DNA of 64,000 nucleotides from Paenalicyclobacillus mengziensis (lineage in GTDB: Bacteria; Bacillota; Bacilli; Alicyclobacillales; Alicyclobacillaceae). Within the stretch, counting starts at the first letter, position 1; every line of letters begins with the position of its first letter. Both the position numbers and the translations under genes were made by a program. Below are positions 1 through 10,109 of this stretch, one piece after another. The stretch covers positions 3,262,001 through 3,326,000 of the forward strand of contig NZ_CP071182.1 of assembly GCF_017298635.1 (NCBI RefSeq), given 5' to 3'. The notes beneath the pieces are model-generated. The model worked only from the letters and a program-made list of their open reading frames with translations, was not told where the DNA came from and made no database searches.

Positions 1-430
1 GGTAGCAGCCTTCAAATTTGACGATATAACGTCGGCCAGTGTAAGCCCGAGCGAGTCGTAAAGCACTCATGGTGGCCTCGGTGCCGCTGTTGACCATCCG
101 CACCATCTCGACCGACGGGACTAAGGCGATGACCGCCTCTGCCATCTCAGTCTCAAGCGTCGTCGGAACCCCAAAACTGGTTCCCTTCGCCGCCGCCTCC
201 TGCACTGCTCTGACGATTTCCGGATGAGCATGCCCCCAGATGAGCGGTCCCCAAGAAAGTAAGTAATCAATATACCGGTTCCCGTCGATGTCATATAAAA
301 AGGGACCTTCTCCTTTATCCGCAAAGAAAGGGGTTCCTCCAACAGCCCGAAACGCTCGTACCGGGCTGTTCACTCCACCTGGCATCACCTGTTGTGCTGC
401 TTGGAAAGCTCTCTCCGAGGCTTCTCGCAT
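1..430 (-). CDS. hemL: Glutamate-1-semialdehyde 2,1-aminomutase, N-terminal part (cut by window edge)
   Basis: PLP enzyme that converts glutamate-1-semialdehyde to 5-aminolevulinate, the last step of the C5 route to haem precursors. The reading frame starts at the ATG at 430, with AGGTGA six bases upstream, and runs off the window edge. The visible protein shows the family signatures [12 protein letters not shown] near residue 17, [18 protein letters not shown], and the NSGTEATM phosphate-binding stretch near residue 120. It is the last gene of the hemAXCDBL operon and follows hemB by 28 bases on the same strand. About 143 of the usual 430 residues are present; the catalytic lysine lies outside. 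Confidence 0.95.
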   Translation of the reverse strand, partial: MREASERAFQAAQQVMPGGVNSPVRAFRAVGGTPFFADKGEGPFLYDIDGNRYIDYLLSWGPLIWGHAHPEIVRAVQEAAAKGTSFGVPTTLETEMAEAVIALVPSVEMVRMVNSGTEATMSALRLARAYTGRRYIVKFEGCY

Positions 431-458
431 GAACACTCACCTGCCCCATCCCATAGAT

Positions 459-1463
459 TTATCGCTTAGCTTGCTCCTTTTGCCATCTAGCAAAGTCCAT
501 TGCGTGGTATGTCAGAATGATATCAGCCCCGGCGCGCTTGAAGGAGGTCAGCACCTCTTCGACAATCGCCCGCTCGTCAATCCACCCTTTCAGGGCAGCT
601 GCCTTGACCATGCTGTATTCGGCACTCACGTTGTACGTGGCCAAAGGCAGGTCAAATCTTTCCCGTATGCGCCGGGTAATATCCAAATAGGAAAGTGCTG
701 GCTTGACCATCAGCATGTCTGCACCTTCCTCCACATCGGAAGACGCCTCCCTCAGCGCTTCGCGTGCATTTGCCGGATCCATCTGGTAGGTTCTGCGGTC
801 TCCAAAGGCTGGTGCTGAGTGCGCGGCCTCACGAAAAGGTCCATAGAATGCACTCGCGTACTTCACAGCGTAAGACAAAATCGAAACATTTTCGAATCCA
901 TGCCCATCCAGTCGCTGCCGAATGGCCGCGACACGCCCATCCATCATGTCTGAGGGTGCCACAATGTCTGCCCCAGCTGCCGCATGTGACAAAGCTGTTT
1001 CCGCAATCAAGGCCAAGCTGTCGTCATTGACAATTTGCCCATTTCGAACAATACCGCAGTGGCCAGCAGGATTGTACTGACACAAGCAGACATCTGTCAT
1101 AATCAGCAGTTCAGGGTGGTCTCGTCTGAGCGCCCGGATGGCCTGTTGGACGATGCCTTGCTCTGCGTATGCACTGCTGCTCTGGTCATCCTTTTCTGCA
1201 GGGATTCCAAACAAGATGACGCCTGGGATTCCCAATTCGACCAAGTCGTCTACTTCTCGTCGCAGAGCGTCCAGGCCAAAGTGATAGACACCCGGCATCG
1301 ATGCAATCTCCTCTTTGCCATCTAACCCTTCTTGCGCAAACATCGGAAGAATCAAGTCATTGATGTTGACTTCGGTTTCACGAACTAGGTCTCGGAGTGT
1401 TCCAGAGGCCCGTAATCTCCGGTGACGACGAAATGAAGGTAAATCGTTTTTCTGTGAACTCAT
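459..1463 (-). CDS. hemB: Porphobilinogen synthase (delta-aminolevulinic acid dehydratase)
   Basis: Condenses two 5-aminolevulinate molecules to porphobilinogen in the cytosol. The 334-residue protein has normal family length. The zinc-site cysteines are visible as DVCLCQYNPAGHCG (C126, C128, C136). The two Schiff-base lysines are K201 in SYAVKYASAFYGPFR and K254 in MVKPALSYLD. The ATG at 1463 has a GGAG about nine bases upstream and overlaps the 3' end of hemD by four bases, which suggests translational coupling. It sits between hemD and hemL in the haem operon. The cysteine-rich metal site points to the zinc-dependent class of the enzyme. Confidence 0.97.
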   Translation of the reverse strand: MSSQKNDLPSFRRHRRLRASGTLRDLVRETEVNINDLILPMFAQEGLDGKEEIASMPGVYHFGLDALRREVDDLVELGIPGVILFGIPAEKDDQSSSAYAEQGIVQQAIRALRRDHPELLIMTDVCLCQYNPAGHCGIVRNGQIVNDDSLALIAETALSHAAAGADIVAPSDMMDGRVAAIRQRLDGHGFENVSILSYAVKYASAFYGPFREAAHSAPAFGDRRTYQMDPANAREALREASSDVEEGADMLMVKPALSYLDITRRIRERFDLPLATYNVSAEYSMVKAAALKGWIDERAIVEEVLTSFKRAGADIILTYHAMDFARWQKEQAKR

Positions 1464-2299
1464 GCAAATGAACTCCTCTCATTGACTTGAACAATAGCAT
1501 CAAGGACGCCCTCAATGGTCGGACTTAACGCAGCTACATTCGGTCCTAGACCATTTTTGAGCAAAGCGACTTTTGTCGTCTCACCAACTGCGATAAACAT
1601 CGGAACCTCTGTCAAAGGGTCCTCATGAACGACCGAACTCTTGACAAAGGCCTGAACCGCTGATGGACTATAAAAAACAACTGCAACTCTCGGTGCACGA
1701 GAGACCTGCGCCCAGGCTGACTGACTTACTTCCCGCAAAATCGTTTCGTAACATACAATATCGTCGACGATCCAGCCGTGCCGCTCAAGTTCCGACCGAA
1801 ACGCTTCATCCGCCATTTGTCCGCGAAGCCACAAGAGCCAGTTGTTTCGCGGCTGTTCGGTGTATGCTGTGCTGCTTGTCCGGGCATAAGTACCTAGCAT
1901 CACAGCTTTTGTACAGAGGTACGCAGCCAGGCCAAGAGCATTCTTTACGCCTTCCGGATGGATAGCCTTCAGTCCCATCTGCGCGGCCGCTCGAGCTGTC
2001 CGTTCACCAACGACAAAACACGGTGAAAAGAAGCCTTCCTCTTCGCTGCCAAGCAAGTGCTCTGCGGCAGCCAGCGCATTCGCGGACGTCACGGCGATTC
2101 CTCGAAGTGTCAAGCTACCCTCTAAGCGCTCCTTGCGAAGCCTGAACCAGGCCTCTTCAATCAGGTTGTCAGACACATGCTGAATTGAAATCAAAGGACT
2201 CTCGACAACTTGACCACCGAGTTCTATAATTCTCGCTTTGAGCGGGCCATTGTCTCGCACTTCTCGCGTAAGGAGAACCGTCAATCCCGTCAGCGTCAC
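1460..2299 (-). CDS. hemD: Uroporphyrinogen-III synthase
   Basis: Cyclises hydroxymethylbilane with inversion of ring D to give uroporphyrinogen III. The sequence is poorly conserved, as usual for HemD. The opening TLTGLTVLLTREVRDNGPL, the two alternating alpha/beta halves and the operon position between hemC and hemB support the call. The open frame extends to a GTG at 2356 that overlaps the hemC stop, but that codon has no ribosome site. The GTG at 2299 has AAAGGGGG about five bases upstream and begins where HemD homology begins, so I chose it (279 residues). An AGGAGG just after the hemC stop has no start codon at suitable distance. Start uncertain; function likely. Confidence 0.88.
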   Translation of the reverse strand: MTLTGLTVLLTREVRDNGPLKARIIELGGQVVESPLISIQHVSDNLIEEAWFRLRKERLEGSLTLRGIAVTSANALAAAEHLLGSEEEGFFSPCFVVGERTARAAAQMGLKAIHPEGVKNALGLAAYLCTKAVMLGTYARTSSTAYTEQPRNNWLLWLRGQMADEAFRSELERHGWIVDDIVCYETILREVSQSAWAQVSRAPRVAVVFYSPSAVQAFVKSSVVHEDPLTEVPMFIAVGETTKVALLKNGLGPNVAALSPTIEGVLDAIVQVNERSSFA

Positions 2300-2352
2300 T
2301 GATGCCCCCTTTGCAGAACGCGTTCGACAAACTTTCCAGCGAGGAGCCCTCC

Positions 2353-3273
2353 TCACTGAGAAACTTGAGTAAGTAATTCATCAGCACCGAGGTCACGCAA
2401 GCGGGCCGCAACACGAAGCCCGACGGTTTCTGCGTCCGACCCCTTGTCTTCAGCCTGAAGAACCCTTGTTCCGTCTGGGTCCGCTACCATACCACGCAAC
2501 CATATGTTGCGATTGTCCTCAAATACCAATGCGTAACCGGCAATGGGCACCTGACAACTCCCATTCAGGGAGAACAGCAGGGTTCGTTCCGCGATGGCAG
2601 CGAGTTCAGTGTTTGGGTCATTGAACCTCGACAGCAACTCTATGAGCGCTGCGTCGTCCTGTCGACTCTCGATTCCCAAGATGCCTTGACCGACTGCGGG
2701 AAGACATGTCACCGGTTCAAGGTACTCAGTAATGCGGTCTTGCCAGCCCATGCGTTCTAGCCCTGCCGCTGCGAGAACGATGGCGTCAAACTGACCTTCT
2801 TGTAGCTTGCGCAGTCTAGTGTCAATGTTGCCTCGAATCGACTGTATGTCAAGGTCGGGTCGAGCCCTCCGAAGTTGTGCGACACGGCGCAAACTTGATG
2901 TCCCTACCTTGGCCCCAGGTGCCAGCGATTGCAGGCCTTCACCGTCTTTTGTGATGAGCGCATCCCTAGCATCAGCCCTGGATGGAAACGCGGTTAGCGT
3001 GAGGCCATCAGCAAGTTCTGCGGGAACGTCTTTCAAACTATGCACCGCAAAGTCGGCTTGCCCGCGGACTAAGGTCGCTTCGATTTCACTCACAAACAGA
3101 CCTTTGCCTCCAACCTTCGACAGTGTGACGTCAAGAATCTGGTCCCCCTTGGTCAATACAGGCACCACTTCAAAGTCGGTTTGCGGCGAGAGTTCCCTTA
3201 GTTTCCCAATGACAAAGTTCGTCTGGGTCATTGCAAGGGCACTTGTTCTGGAAGCAACTCGGATCGTTGACAA
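2353..3273 (-). CDS. hemC: Porphobilinogen deaminase (hydroxymethylbilane synthase)
   Basis: Polymerises four porphobilinogen units into hydroxymethylbilane on a covalently bound dipyrromethane cofactor. The 306-residue protein shows RVASRTSALAMTQ at the N-terminus, the catalytic region HSLKDVP (D82), the arginine-rich GTSSLRRVAQLRRARPD stretch, and LNGSCQVPIAGYA with C240 as the cofactor-binding cysteine. The start is a TTG at 3273: the next codons upstream in frame run into a TGA, and GAAGGGATG lies about ten bases ahead. It follows hemX by roughly 90 bases and its stop overlaps the long hemD frame. Confidence 0.96.
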   Translation of the reverse strand: MSTIRVASRTSALAMTQTNFVIGKLRELSPQTDFEVVPVLTKGDQILDVTLSKVGGKGLFVSEIEATLVRGQADFAVHSLKDVPAELADGLTLTAFPSRADARDALITKDGEGLQSLAPGAKVGTSSLRRVAQLRRARPDLDIQSIRGNIDTRLRKLQEGQFDAIVLAAAGLERMGWQDRITEYLEPVTCLPAVGQGILGIESRQDDAALIELLSRFNDPNTELAAIAERTLLFSLNGSCQVPIAGYALVFEDNRNIWLRGMVADPDGTRVLQAEDKGSDAETVGLRVAARLRDLGADELLTQVSQ

Positions 3274-3366
3274 GATGTATCATCCCTTCTCTCACCGCTG
3301 ACTCCGTGGGCACAACCGCGAGACAGAAATTTGTAGCTCGGTGACATTCATAGAGTTCGGTGACGT

Positions 3367-4182
3367 TCATAGACCTCGGTGGTAGATGGAAAAGTTACTG
3401 ATAACAACAAAGTTGATGAGAAGTCCTATAAAACATACAATACTGTACCACACCAACCGCGATTGGCCCCAGCCAAGGCGCAAGCGGAGAGTTAGCAGCA
3501 CAGCATACATGAGCGCCACGACTCCTGTACCCCACACTTTGGGGTCCGTAAAAAATCTCCATCCAGTAGTCAGTTTTCCCCAAACAACACCGAGAATCAT
3601 CGCCACCATCAGAAGTCCAAAGCCCAGTATCAAAGACCTTGTCGCATTTAAATCAAGCTTGTGTAAAGCGGGCAGGCGGAAGAACCACTGTCCCCAACGC
3701 TTGGAACGAAGAATCCGCTCCTGTAAGAGGTACATAACAGAGAACAAAAAAGCGAACGAAAACGCCCCATAACTCGCCACAGCCAAAACGATGTGTAGTG
3801 CGAGCAGGTCACCCCGCGGAGCTGTGTACGTCCTTGACGCACTGTTTGAGAAGGCCGCGAACGCGACAATCAGGAAGCCTAGTAAGTTTGCCAGAAACAA
3901 GAGCACGTGGGCCCGAAAAAAAGCATTCACGACCAGGGCCACGAGCAGGATGCACCAAACCAAGAGCAGTACGACGTCAAACGGCGTGTAAAGCGGTTCA
4001 GTCCCCTTCAACCACAATTGTCGCAGAAAGAACGTCGTTTCCAGACAAAACGACGCAAACAGCAAAACAAGGGCCGTGCGATTCACGGCCCTGCGGGGTT
4101 GCACAGAGTCAACAAACAACAGCACCAGGCTGACGGCATACATGGAGACAAAACCGTCAAACAAAGCGCGAGCGGGAAGCAT
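3367..4182 (-). CDS. hemX: HemX, CcsA-like integral membrane protein of the haem operon
   Basis: A 271-residue protein with about eight hydrophobic segments, homologous in pattern to the CcsA/CcmC cytochrome c assembly family (PDB-independent call from WGKLTTGWRFFTDPKVWGT in the C-terminal half). In Bacillus subtilis, HemX affects the level of HemA; here too the gene lies directly between hemA and hemC. The ATG at 4182 has AGGAGG six bases upstream, starting 12 bases after the hemA stop. Its precise biochemical role is not settled in the family, so I keep to the operon-based name. Confidence 0.88.
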   Translation of the reverse strand: MLPARALFDGFVSMYAVSLVLLFVDSVQPRRAVNRTALVLLFASFCLETTFFLRQLWLKGTEPLYTPFDVVLLLVWCILLVALVVNAFFRAHVLLFLANLLGFLIVAFAAFSNSASRTYTAPRGDLLALHIVLAVASYGAFSFAFLFSVMYLLQERILRSKRWGQWFFRLPALHKLDLNATRSLILGFGLLMVAMILGVVWGKLTTGWRFFTDPKVWGTGVVALMYAVLLTLRLRLGWGQSRLVWYSIVCFIGLLINFVVISNFSIYHRGL

Positions 4183-4194
4183 GGCGTGCCTCCT

Positions 4195-5640
4195 CTAGCG
4201 CAAGACAGGATGCACAGCCGGCGCCTGCGAGTCAGAAATCTGCAGGTCGCGCAACAGGCTCTCACTCCACTGTCGGACCAACTCAGCAAACCCTGGCGCA
4301 GCGCTCGATGGTCCAAGGTTTTCGCCATCGGACCGAAGCATCACGCTCTGCCCTTGTTTCTCAAGCTCCGACGCCGAAACGCCGAACAGCTCAGCAAAGA
4401 TACGGACGTGCTCGCTCCCACCAGACGCAATCGCAAGTTCCTTCATGTTCTGAACGGGATCGCGCAAAATTTGGTTGACGATGCTCATCGTGTGCTTCTG
4501 GAGCACCTTTTTGTCATGGTCGCTCAGATTCGGCAACTTCCGTTCCAGACTCGCCATGACATCTGCTTGAATTCGAATCCCCTTTTCGCGAACCGCGGCG
4601 ATGAGTGGGACAACTGCCTGTTCTGCCATCCAGTTGGCATAGTCCTGGCAAGCATTCGCCACCATTTCAAAGACGACTTCCGCTTGTCTTTGGCGCTCTT
4701 GTAGATTCGCTTGAATGACCCCTTCAAGGTCATCAATATCATATAGATAGACATTTTTCAGCCCCACTATGGCCGGATCTAGGTCGCGCGGGACAGCAAT
4801 GTCAATTAGGGTCAACGGGACAGACTTGCGACGTCTTGTCCGCATCGCCTCGTGAACAACCTCCGCGGAGAGAATGGGTACAGGGGACCCCGTCGACGAA
4901 ATCACCAAATCTGTATTCGCGAGTGCGTGCCCGAGACTGCTCCACGGCATCGCGGTGGCACCAACAGACTGTGCCAACTCCTCGGCTCGCTCAAGCGTTC
5001 GGTTCACAACCACAAGTTCCCTTACTCCCGCAGCTACCAGGTATTGAACAGATAGCTTGCTCATGGAACCAGCGCCGAGTACGAGTGCCTTGGTGTCTCG
5101 GAGGTCACCGTAGATTTTTTTGGCAAGCTGCACGGCAGCGTAACTGACGGACACAGCCCGTTGGCCAATCTCCGTCTCCGACTGCGCCTGCTTACCTAGC
5201 TGAATGGCCCGGCGAAACAACTGATTCAAGAGCATGCCAGTCGAGTCAACACTCTGTGCCACCAAGTAGGCATTTCGAACCTGCCCGAGAATTTGCGTCT
5301 CGCCAAGAACCATGGAATCGAGCCCGCAGGTCACCTTCATCAAGTGCTCCACAGCAACTCCGGCTGTGTGCACGTATATGTGTTTCGCCAGTTCCTCTCG
5401 TTCCAGGCCTGCCCGTTTCGCGAGGAGAGTGGTTAAATAATCCTTGCCTGCATGGTCTGATGTGACAACCGCGTAAATCTCTGTACGGTTACAGGTGGAA
5501 ACAACCACAGATTCGAGAACTGTATGCGTACTCCGGAGCCCCGACAAGACATCCTCGATCTCCAGGTCGGAAACGCTCACCCGCTCGCGAATTTCGACAG
5601 GGGCTGTTTGATAGTTCAAACCGACTACGATGAGTTCCAC
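4195..5640 (-). CDS. hemA: Glutamyl-tRNA reductase
   Basis: Reduces glutamyl-tRNA(Glu) with NADPH to glutamate-1-semialdehyde, the committed step of the C5 pathway. The N-terminal catalytic domain shows VVSTCNRTEIYA with the nucleophile C50. GLDSMVLGETQILGQVR follows near residue 105, then an NADPH-binding Rossmann domain (VLGAGSMSKL near 190) and a C-terminal dimerisation helix. At 481 residues it is slightly longer than typical, by a C-terminal tail. The start is GTG at 5640 with AAGGA about 11 bases ahead. First gene of the operon, with a promoter-like TATAAT and an inverted repeat upstream. Confidence 0.97.
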   Translation of the reverse strand: MELIVVGLNYQTAPVEIRERVSVSDLEIEDVLSGLRSTHTVLESVVVSTCNRTEIYAVVTSDHAGKDYLTTLLAKRAGLEREELAKHIYVHTAGVAVEHLMKVTCGLDSMVLGETQILGQVRNAYLVAQSVDSTGMLLNQLFRRAIQLGKQAQSETEIGQRAVSVSYAAVQLAKKIYGDLRDTKALVLGAGSMSKLSVQYLVAAGVRELVVVNRTLERAEELAQSVGATAMPWSSLGHALANTDLVISSTGSPVPILSAEVVHEAMRTRRRKSVPLTLIDIAVPRDLDPAIVGLKNVYLYDIDDLEGVIQANLQERQRQAEVVFEMVANACQDYANWMAEQAVVPLIAAVREKGIRIQADVMASLERKLPNLSDHDKKVLQKHTMSIVNQILRDPVQNMKELAIASGGSEHVRIFAELFGVSASELEKQGQSVMLRSDGENLGPSSAAPGFAELVRQWSESLLRDLQISDSQAPAVHPVLR

Positions 5641-5659
5641 GAATGATCACTTCCTTAGT

Positions 5660-5702
5660 AACTATGATTCCCATAGTTATATCGGATACGAGTGATATTA
5701 TA
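5660..5702 (-). promoter_or_regulatory. hemA leader: TATAAT box and an inverted repeat
   Basis: On the minus strand a TATAAT stands at 5702-5697; I could not find a convincing -35 box 16-18 bases upstream. Between it and the hemA ribosome site is an inverted repeat at 5660-5678 with arms AACTATG and CATAGTT around a 5-base spacer. It could be an operator or a short leader hairpin. It does not match the PerR box known for B. subtilis hemA. Confidence 0.45.
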
Positions 5703-5864
5703 ACACGAGAATTGTGTCGAAACTCCAACAAACAATAGACTCCGTTCAATTAGGCTCGGAGTGTCATAAATACTACAAAAATGTCTTAGCTCTTTTCACC
5801 AGGTTGTAACCAAGTCGCCGTTCCCCATTGACCGAATTCCTCGTCCGTGTGTAAACTTTCCATC

Positions 5865-6797
5865 ATGAACAGACGAGAGACAAAACGCAACCGATGGACG
5901 GCAAATATAACCCTCTTATTTGTGACACTCGTATGGGGAGCGACGTTCAGCCTCACGAAGGGCGCGCTCGCACACATCAGCGTGTTTTTTTTCCTTACTG
6001 CACGCTTTCTCATTGCAACCGTCGCCTTAGTGATTGGAGCCCTGACTGTCCCGCATGTCAGGCATGCATTTACGAAGGAAACTTTCTTTGCTGGAAGTTT
6101 TTTAGGCTCGTTGCTGTTTGGAGGATACGCTTTTCAAACCCTCGGTCTGGCAACAACGACACCTGCTATGGCTGGTTTTCTTACCGGCCTGAACGTGGTC
6201 ATGGTTCCCCTACTCGCGTATCCCGTCCTGCAGAGGGCGCCGAAAGGTCGCAACTGGACTGGAGCGCTCATTGCAGTTGTGGGACTGGCTCTGTTAACAG
6301 GAGTGGATATCCGAGCCATCGACCGCGGTGACGTCCTTGTCCTTCTTTGCAGCGTGTTTTTGGCGCTGCAAATCGTGTTCACGGAGCGATATGCGGAGAA
6401 AATGAATGCCCTCGCTTTGACCACCGTCGAGATTGCGGTGCTCACGGTTTGGTGCACACTCACCCTGTGGCTCCAGAGCTTCTCGACAACGACAGGCCAC
6501 ACCGTCATATCATCAACCGGATCATTTACATCGACGAGTGTCTGGGTAGCCATCCTCGTTTGCGCACTTCCTGCTACGGCCTTTGCCTACTTTGCGCAGA
6601 CCTTTTTTCAGCAATCGACTTCATCGACAGAGACCGCCATCATCTTCTCCATGGAACCTGTATTTGCCGCCGGTATCGGCTGGTTGTCGTTTCATAACGT
6701 ACTCTCAACCAGCGGCGTGGTTGGTTGTGTACTCATCTTCCTCAGTATGTGGATTGCAGACCCAAGTATCAAAATCCGGCGCCCGAAAATGTCCTGA
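5865..6797 (+). CDS. DMT-superfamily permease (EamA domains)
   Basis: Ten hydrophobic segments in two EamA repeats (NITLLFVTLVWGATFSLTKG near the start; a second repeat from about residue 155 with FFQQSTSSTETAIIFSMEPVFAAGIGW). This is the drug/metabolite transporter layout and the substrate cannot be read from sequence. I take the ATG at 5865 (310 residues); an in-frame GTG at 5847 would add six residues, and neither has a good ribosome site. It is transcribed divergently from the haem operon and convergently towards ysxC, with a 16-base gap, so it is probably a single-gene unit. Confidence 0.9.
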   Translation: MNRRETKRNRWTANITLLFVTLVWGATFSLTKGALAHISVFFFLTARFLIATVALVIGALTVPHVRHAFTKETFFAGSFLGSLLFGGYAFQTLGLATTTPAMAGFLTGLNVVMVPLLAYPVLQRAPKGRNWTGALIAVVGLALLTGVDIRAIDRGDVLVLLCSVFLALQIVFTERYAEKMNALALTTVEIAVLTVWCTLTLWLQSFSTTTGHTVISSTGSFTSTSVWVAILVCALPATAFAYFAQTFFQQSTSSTETAIIFSMEPVFAAGIGWLSFHNVLSTSGVVGCVLIFLSMWIADPSIKIRRPKMS

Positions 6798-6813
6798 CGA
6801 CCTCAACAGATAG

Positions 6814-7422
6814 TCAGGACAACTCTTCTCCCGCAGATTCAGACGCTCCCATCAAGTCCTCGATATGTGACCATAACTCAAGGATGCCCTCTCCCTTTTC
6901 TGAAGAAACCGGAATGATGAACTCAGGACCGTCCATCGCGATTCGAATCTCACGGACGGCTTTCGCTATCTGAGACCGTCCCACTTTGTCAGACTTCGTG
7001 GCAATAACCGAGACTTCTAGGCCAATTGATTTCATCCAGCGGTATGTTTCTACGTCCATCGGCATCGGCGAATGCCGAATATCGACCAATTGAAACACGC
7101 GCAACAGAGGTTCTCTCGTCGTCAAATATGTCTCCAACATCTTTGCGAATTTAGCACGTTCAGATTTGCTTACCGCGGCATAACCGTAACCCGGCAGGTC
7201 AGCAAACCGAAACCTGTCATTGATTCGAAAAAAATTAATCTGCTGTGTCTTGCCTGGCTTCTGAGACACCCGAGCCAGGGACTTCCGACCGAGTAACTTG
7301 TTGAGGAGCGAAGACTTACCGACGTTACTTCGCCCCACGAAAGCAAATTCCACAAGACCGTCACTCGGCCACTGCACCGGTCGAACTGCACTGATTTCAA
7401 ATTCTGCACTTTTAATCTTCAC
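6814..7422 (-). CDS. ysxC: Ribosome biogenesis GTPase YsxC/EngB
   Basis: Essential GTPase that assists maturation of the 50S ribosomal subunit. All G motifs are visible in the 202 residues: G1 GRSNVGKSS (residues about 30-38), G3 [11 protein letters not shown] (about 75), G4 TKSDK (about 142) and the G5-like SSEKGEG. The start is GTG at 7422 and overlaps the lonA stop as GTGA, so translation is coupled to lonA; this lonA-ysxC pairing is standard in Bacilli. Confidence 0.96.
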   Translation of the reverse strand: MKIKSAEFEISAVRPVQWPSDGLVEFAFVGRSNVGKSSLLNKLLGRKSLARVSQKPGKTQQINFFRINDRFRFADLPGYGYAAVSKSERAKFAKMLETYLTTREPLLRVFQLVDIRHSPMPMDVETYRWMKSIGLEVSVIATKSDKVGRSQIAKAVREIRIAMDGPEFIIPVSSEKGEGILELWSHIEDLMGASESAGEELS

Positions 7423-9842
7423 TGATGCGGCCCATCCTCATGAAACGATTCATCCCCCATCACTTCGCTGTAGTTTGCCAACAAGCCGCCAACGCGAGGT
7501 TCGTTGCCAAGTGGATCTTTAAGCGCCGCACTCAAGACTTCGTCCATATGCTTTACCGGCACAAACTCGATATCTTGTAAGACCGACTCCGGAATATCTC
7601 GAAGGTCCTTCTGGTTTCCGTCCGGAATGACGACTTTGCGAATCCCCGCCCGGTGCGCAGCAAGCGCCTTTTCCTTCAAGCCACCAATCGGCAGCACCCT
7701 GCCTCGCAGCGTGATTTCACCTGTCATTGCTACAAATCGATTCACAGGCCGAAGCGTAAACGCTGATGAGATGGCTGTCGCGAGCGAGATGCCTGCTGAA
7801 GGACCATCTTTGGGAATGGCCCCTTCCGGTACGTGAACATGGATATCAACCGTGTCAAAACCGCCCTTTTCAAGTCCCAGTTCGGGCGACTTCGAACGAA
7901 CATAAGACAAGGCAGTTTGAGCGCTCTCTTTCATGACATCACCGAGCGATCCGGTGAGAACGACTTTGCCATTCCCTGGCACGATGGAAACCTCAATCGT
8001 TAGCGTATCACCTCCGACAGGCGTCCATGCCAGCCCTGTGACCACTCCGACCTGGTCTTCTTCCTCGACAACACCATACTGGAAGATGGGCGGTCCGAGA
8101 AAGTTTTCCAAGGCCTTGTGTGTGACCGTAATCCGTTTGCTTTCACCCTTTGCGACGCGGCGTGCCACCTTTCGCGTGATAGAGGCGAGGACCCGGTCCA
8201 GTTGACGTACCCCTGCTTCTCTCGTGTAATCGCGAATGATATCGAGTAAAACCGCGTCCGATACACGTAACTTGTCGCCACTGAGCGCGTGGAGTTCCTT
8301 TTGCCGCGGCAAGAGGTGACGCTTGGCAATCTCCAGTTTTTCAAGCTCAGTATATCCAGACAACTGAATGACCTCCATGCGATCCTTGAGTGGTCCAGGA
8401 ATCATGGAGACATCGTTCGCCGTCGTGATGAACATGACCGAAGACAGGTCAAATGGGATCTCGATGTAATGGTCCGAGAACGTCGCGTTTTGCTCCGGAT
8501 CGAGGACCTCCAACATCGCGGACGTCGGGTCACCACGAAAGTCACTGGCCATCTTATCGATTTCGTCGAGTAGGAAGACCGGATTTTTTACGCCGACCTG
8601 CTTCATGCCCTGCAAAATCCTGCCTGGCATAGCGCCAATATACGTGCGCCGGTGTCCTCTGATTTCAGCCTCGTCCCGAACTCCGCCAAGGGACGCGCGC
8701 AGAAATGGACGGTCGAGAGAAGTTGCAATGGACCGTGCCAAGGAGGTTTTGCCGACCCCGGGAGGTCCTGCCAAGCAAATGATGGGACCCACTAATTTAT
8801 TGGCCAACTGCGAGACAGCCAAGAATTCGAGAATGCGGTCTTTTACCTTATTGAGACCAAAGTGCTCTCGCTCAAGCACTTCTTCCGCGCGAGCTACGTC
8901 TACTCTAGACTCCACCGCCTCAGTCCACGGCAGTGCCAAAATCCAGTCGACATAATTTCGAATGACCGTGCCCTCTGCCGAACTGACCGGGATTCGTTCG
9001 AGCCGCTCAAGCTCCTTTTGAACACGCTCTAAAACCGTGTCCGGAAGCTGCTTTTGCTCAAGTTTCTCTCTCAACTCTTCCACTTCACCGCTGCGTCCTT
9101 CGCGGTCTCCAAGCTCTTTTTGAATGGCTTTCATCTGTTCACGCAGGTAGTATTCCTTCTGAGTCTTCTCCATCTGTGACCGTACGCGCTGGTGGATCTT
9201 ACGCTCGAGTTCAAGGACCTCGCGCTCATCAGACAGGATTTGCAGAATTTTCTCCAATCGCTCCGGGACGGAAAATGCCTCCAGGATTGCCTGCTTGTCC
9301 TTCACCTTTAAGGGCAGATGCGAAGCAATTGCATCAGCCAAGTGGCCGGCATTATCAATATCTGTTACCGAATGATATGTCTCTTGATCAACCTTTTTCG
9401 ACAGCTTTACATATTGTTCGAATTGCTGTAACACGGATCGGATCAAGGCCTGAATCTCAGCAGGATTTTCCTGTGCTTCCTTGCCTGCACGATGCCGTTT
9501 CACTTTTACTTCAAAAAAATCATCTTCCTTGAGCCACTTTGTGATGGAGACGCGATCCAATCCTTCTACCAGAACCCGAATGGTACCATTCGGGAGTTTC
9601 ATCATCTGTTTCACGCGGACAAGAGTGCCCACGGCGTACAAGTCATCAGATGTTGGGTTATCGAGTTGACCATCTTCTTGTGACGTAAGTACGAGTAAGT
9701 GGTCACGTACCATTGCTTCATCGAGTGCTTTCACAGACTTTTCCCGACCCACGTCAAAATGCAGGACCATCGATGGGAACACGAGTAGACCCCTGAGAGG
9801 CAACAATGGAATGGTAAGGTTCGTTTTGGTTTCCGCCGGCAT
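7419..9842 (-). CDS. lonA: ATP-dependent Lon protease
   Basis: Cytosolic AAA+ serine protease for damaged and regulatory proteins. Order of domains: LON substrate-recognition domain ([20 protein letters not shown] at the start), coiled-coil middle, AAA+ module with Walker A GPPGVGKT near residue 355 and Walker [11 protein letters not shown], then the protease domain with the catalytic serine in [11 protein letters not shown] (about 680) and lysine in [14 protein letters not shown] (about 720). I use the ATG at 9842 (807 residues), which has GGGGGT about seven bases upstream. A GTG three codons earlier lies inside that ribosome site. Confidence 0.97.
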   Translation of the reverse strand: MPAETKTNLTIPLLPLRGLLVFPSMVLHFDVGREKSVKALDEAMVRDHLLVLTSQEDGQLDNPTSDDLYAVGTLVRVKQMMKLPNGTIRVLVEGLDRVSITKWLKEDDFFEVKVKRHRAGKEAQENPAEIQALIRSVLQQFEQYVKLSKKVDQETYHSVTDIDNAGHLADAIASHLPLKVKDKQAILEAFSVPERLEKILQILSDEREVLELERKIHQRVRSQMEKTQKEYYLREQMKAIQKELGDREGRSGEVEELREKLEQKQLPDTVLERVQKELERLERIPVSSAEGTVIRNYVDWILALPWTEAVESRVDVARAEEVLEREHFGLNKVKDRILEFLAVSQLANKLVGPIICLAGPPGVGKTSLARSIATSLDRPFLRASLGGVRDEAEIRGHRRTYIGAMPGRILQGMKQVGVKNPVFLLDEIDKMASDFRGDPTSAMLEVLDPEQNATFSDHYIEIPFDLSSVMFITTANDVSMIPGPLKDRMEVIQLSGYTELEKLEIAKRHLLPRQKELHALSGDKLRVSDAVLLDIIRDYTREAGVRQLDRVLASITRKVARRVAKGESKRITVTHKALENFLGPPIFQYGVVEEEDQVGVVTGLAWTPVGGDTLTIEVSIVPGNGKVVLTGSLGDVMKESAQTALSYVRSKSPELGLEKGGFDTVDIHVHVPEGAIPKDGPSAGISLATAISSAFTLRPVNRFVAMTGEITLRGRVLPIGGLKEKALAAHRAGIRKVVIPDGNQKDLRDIPESVLQDIEFVPVKHMDEVLSAALKDPLGNEPRVGGLLANYSEVMGDESFHEDGPHQ

Positions 9843-10058
9843 CAAGTCCACCCCCGATTCAGTCTCGCTATCTTCAAACCCCGGGAAACGCCTATATAAA
9901 ACTGCAACTGATTCCTGTTTGGCCTAAATTGTACAGAATCCACATGAGGAAGTCTAATCGCCCTTGTCGCCGAACGCAAGCCATCACCACTTTGTACGGT
10001 ACTTGGGAAACATTCAAAAGTCCTTGGCACCGAAAAGGATTCCCTGTTCAAACGCATA

Positions 10059-10096
10059 AGAAACCCCCAGTCCATGAAATGGAACTGAGGGCTTCA
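10059..10096 (-). terminator. Probable terminator after lonB
   Basis: Minus-strand hairpin starting 14 bases after the lonB stop: arms CCCTCAGTTCCA and TGGACTGGGGG (one bulged base, one G-T pair), followed by TTTCTT. It separates lonB from lonA. The rest of 9843-10058 contains no gene that I can support. Confidence 0.65.
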
Positions 10097-10109
10097 AGCA
10101 ACCTGGCCG

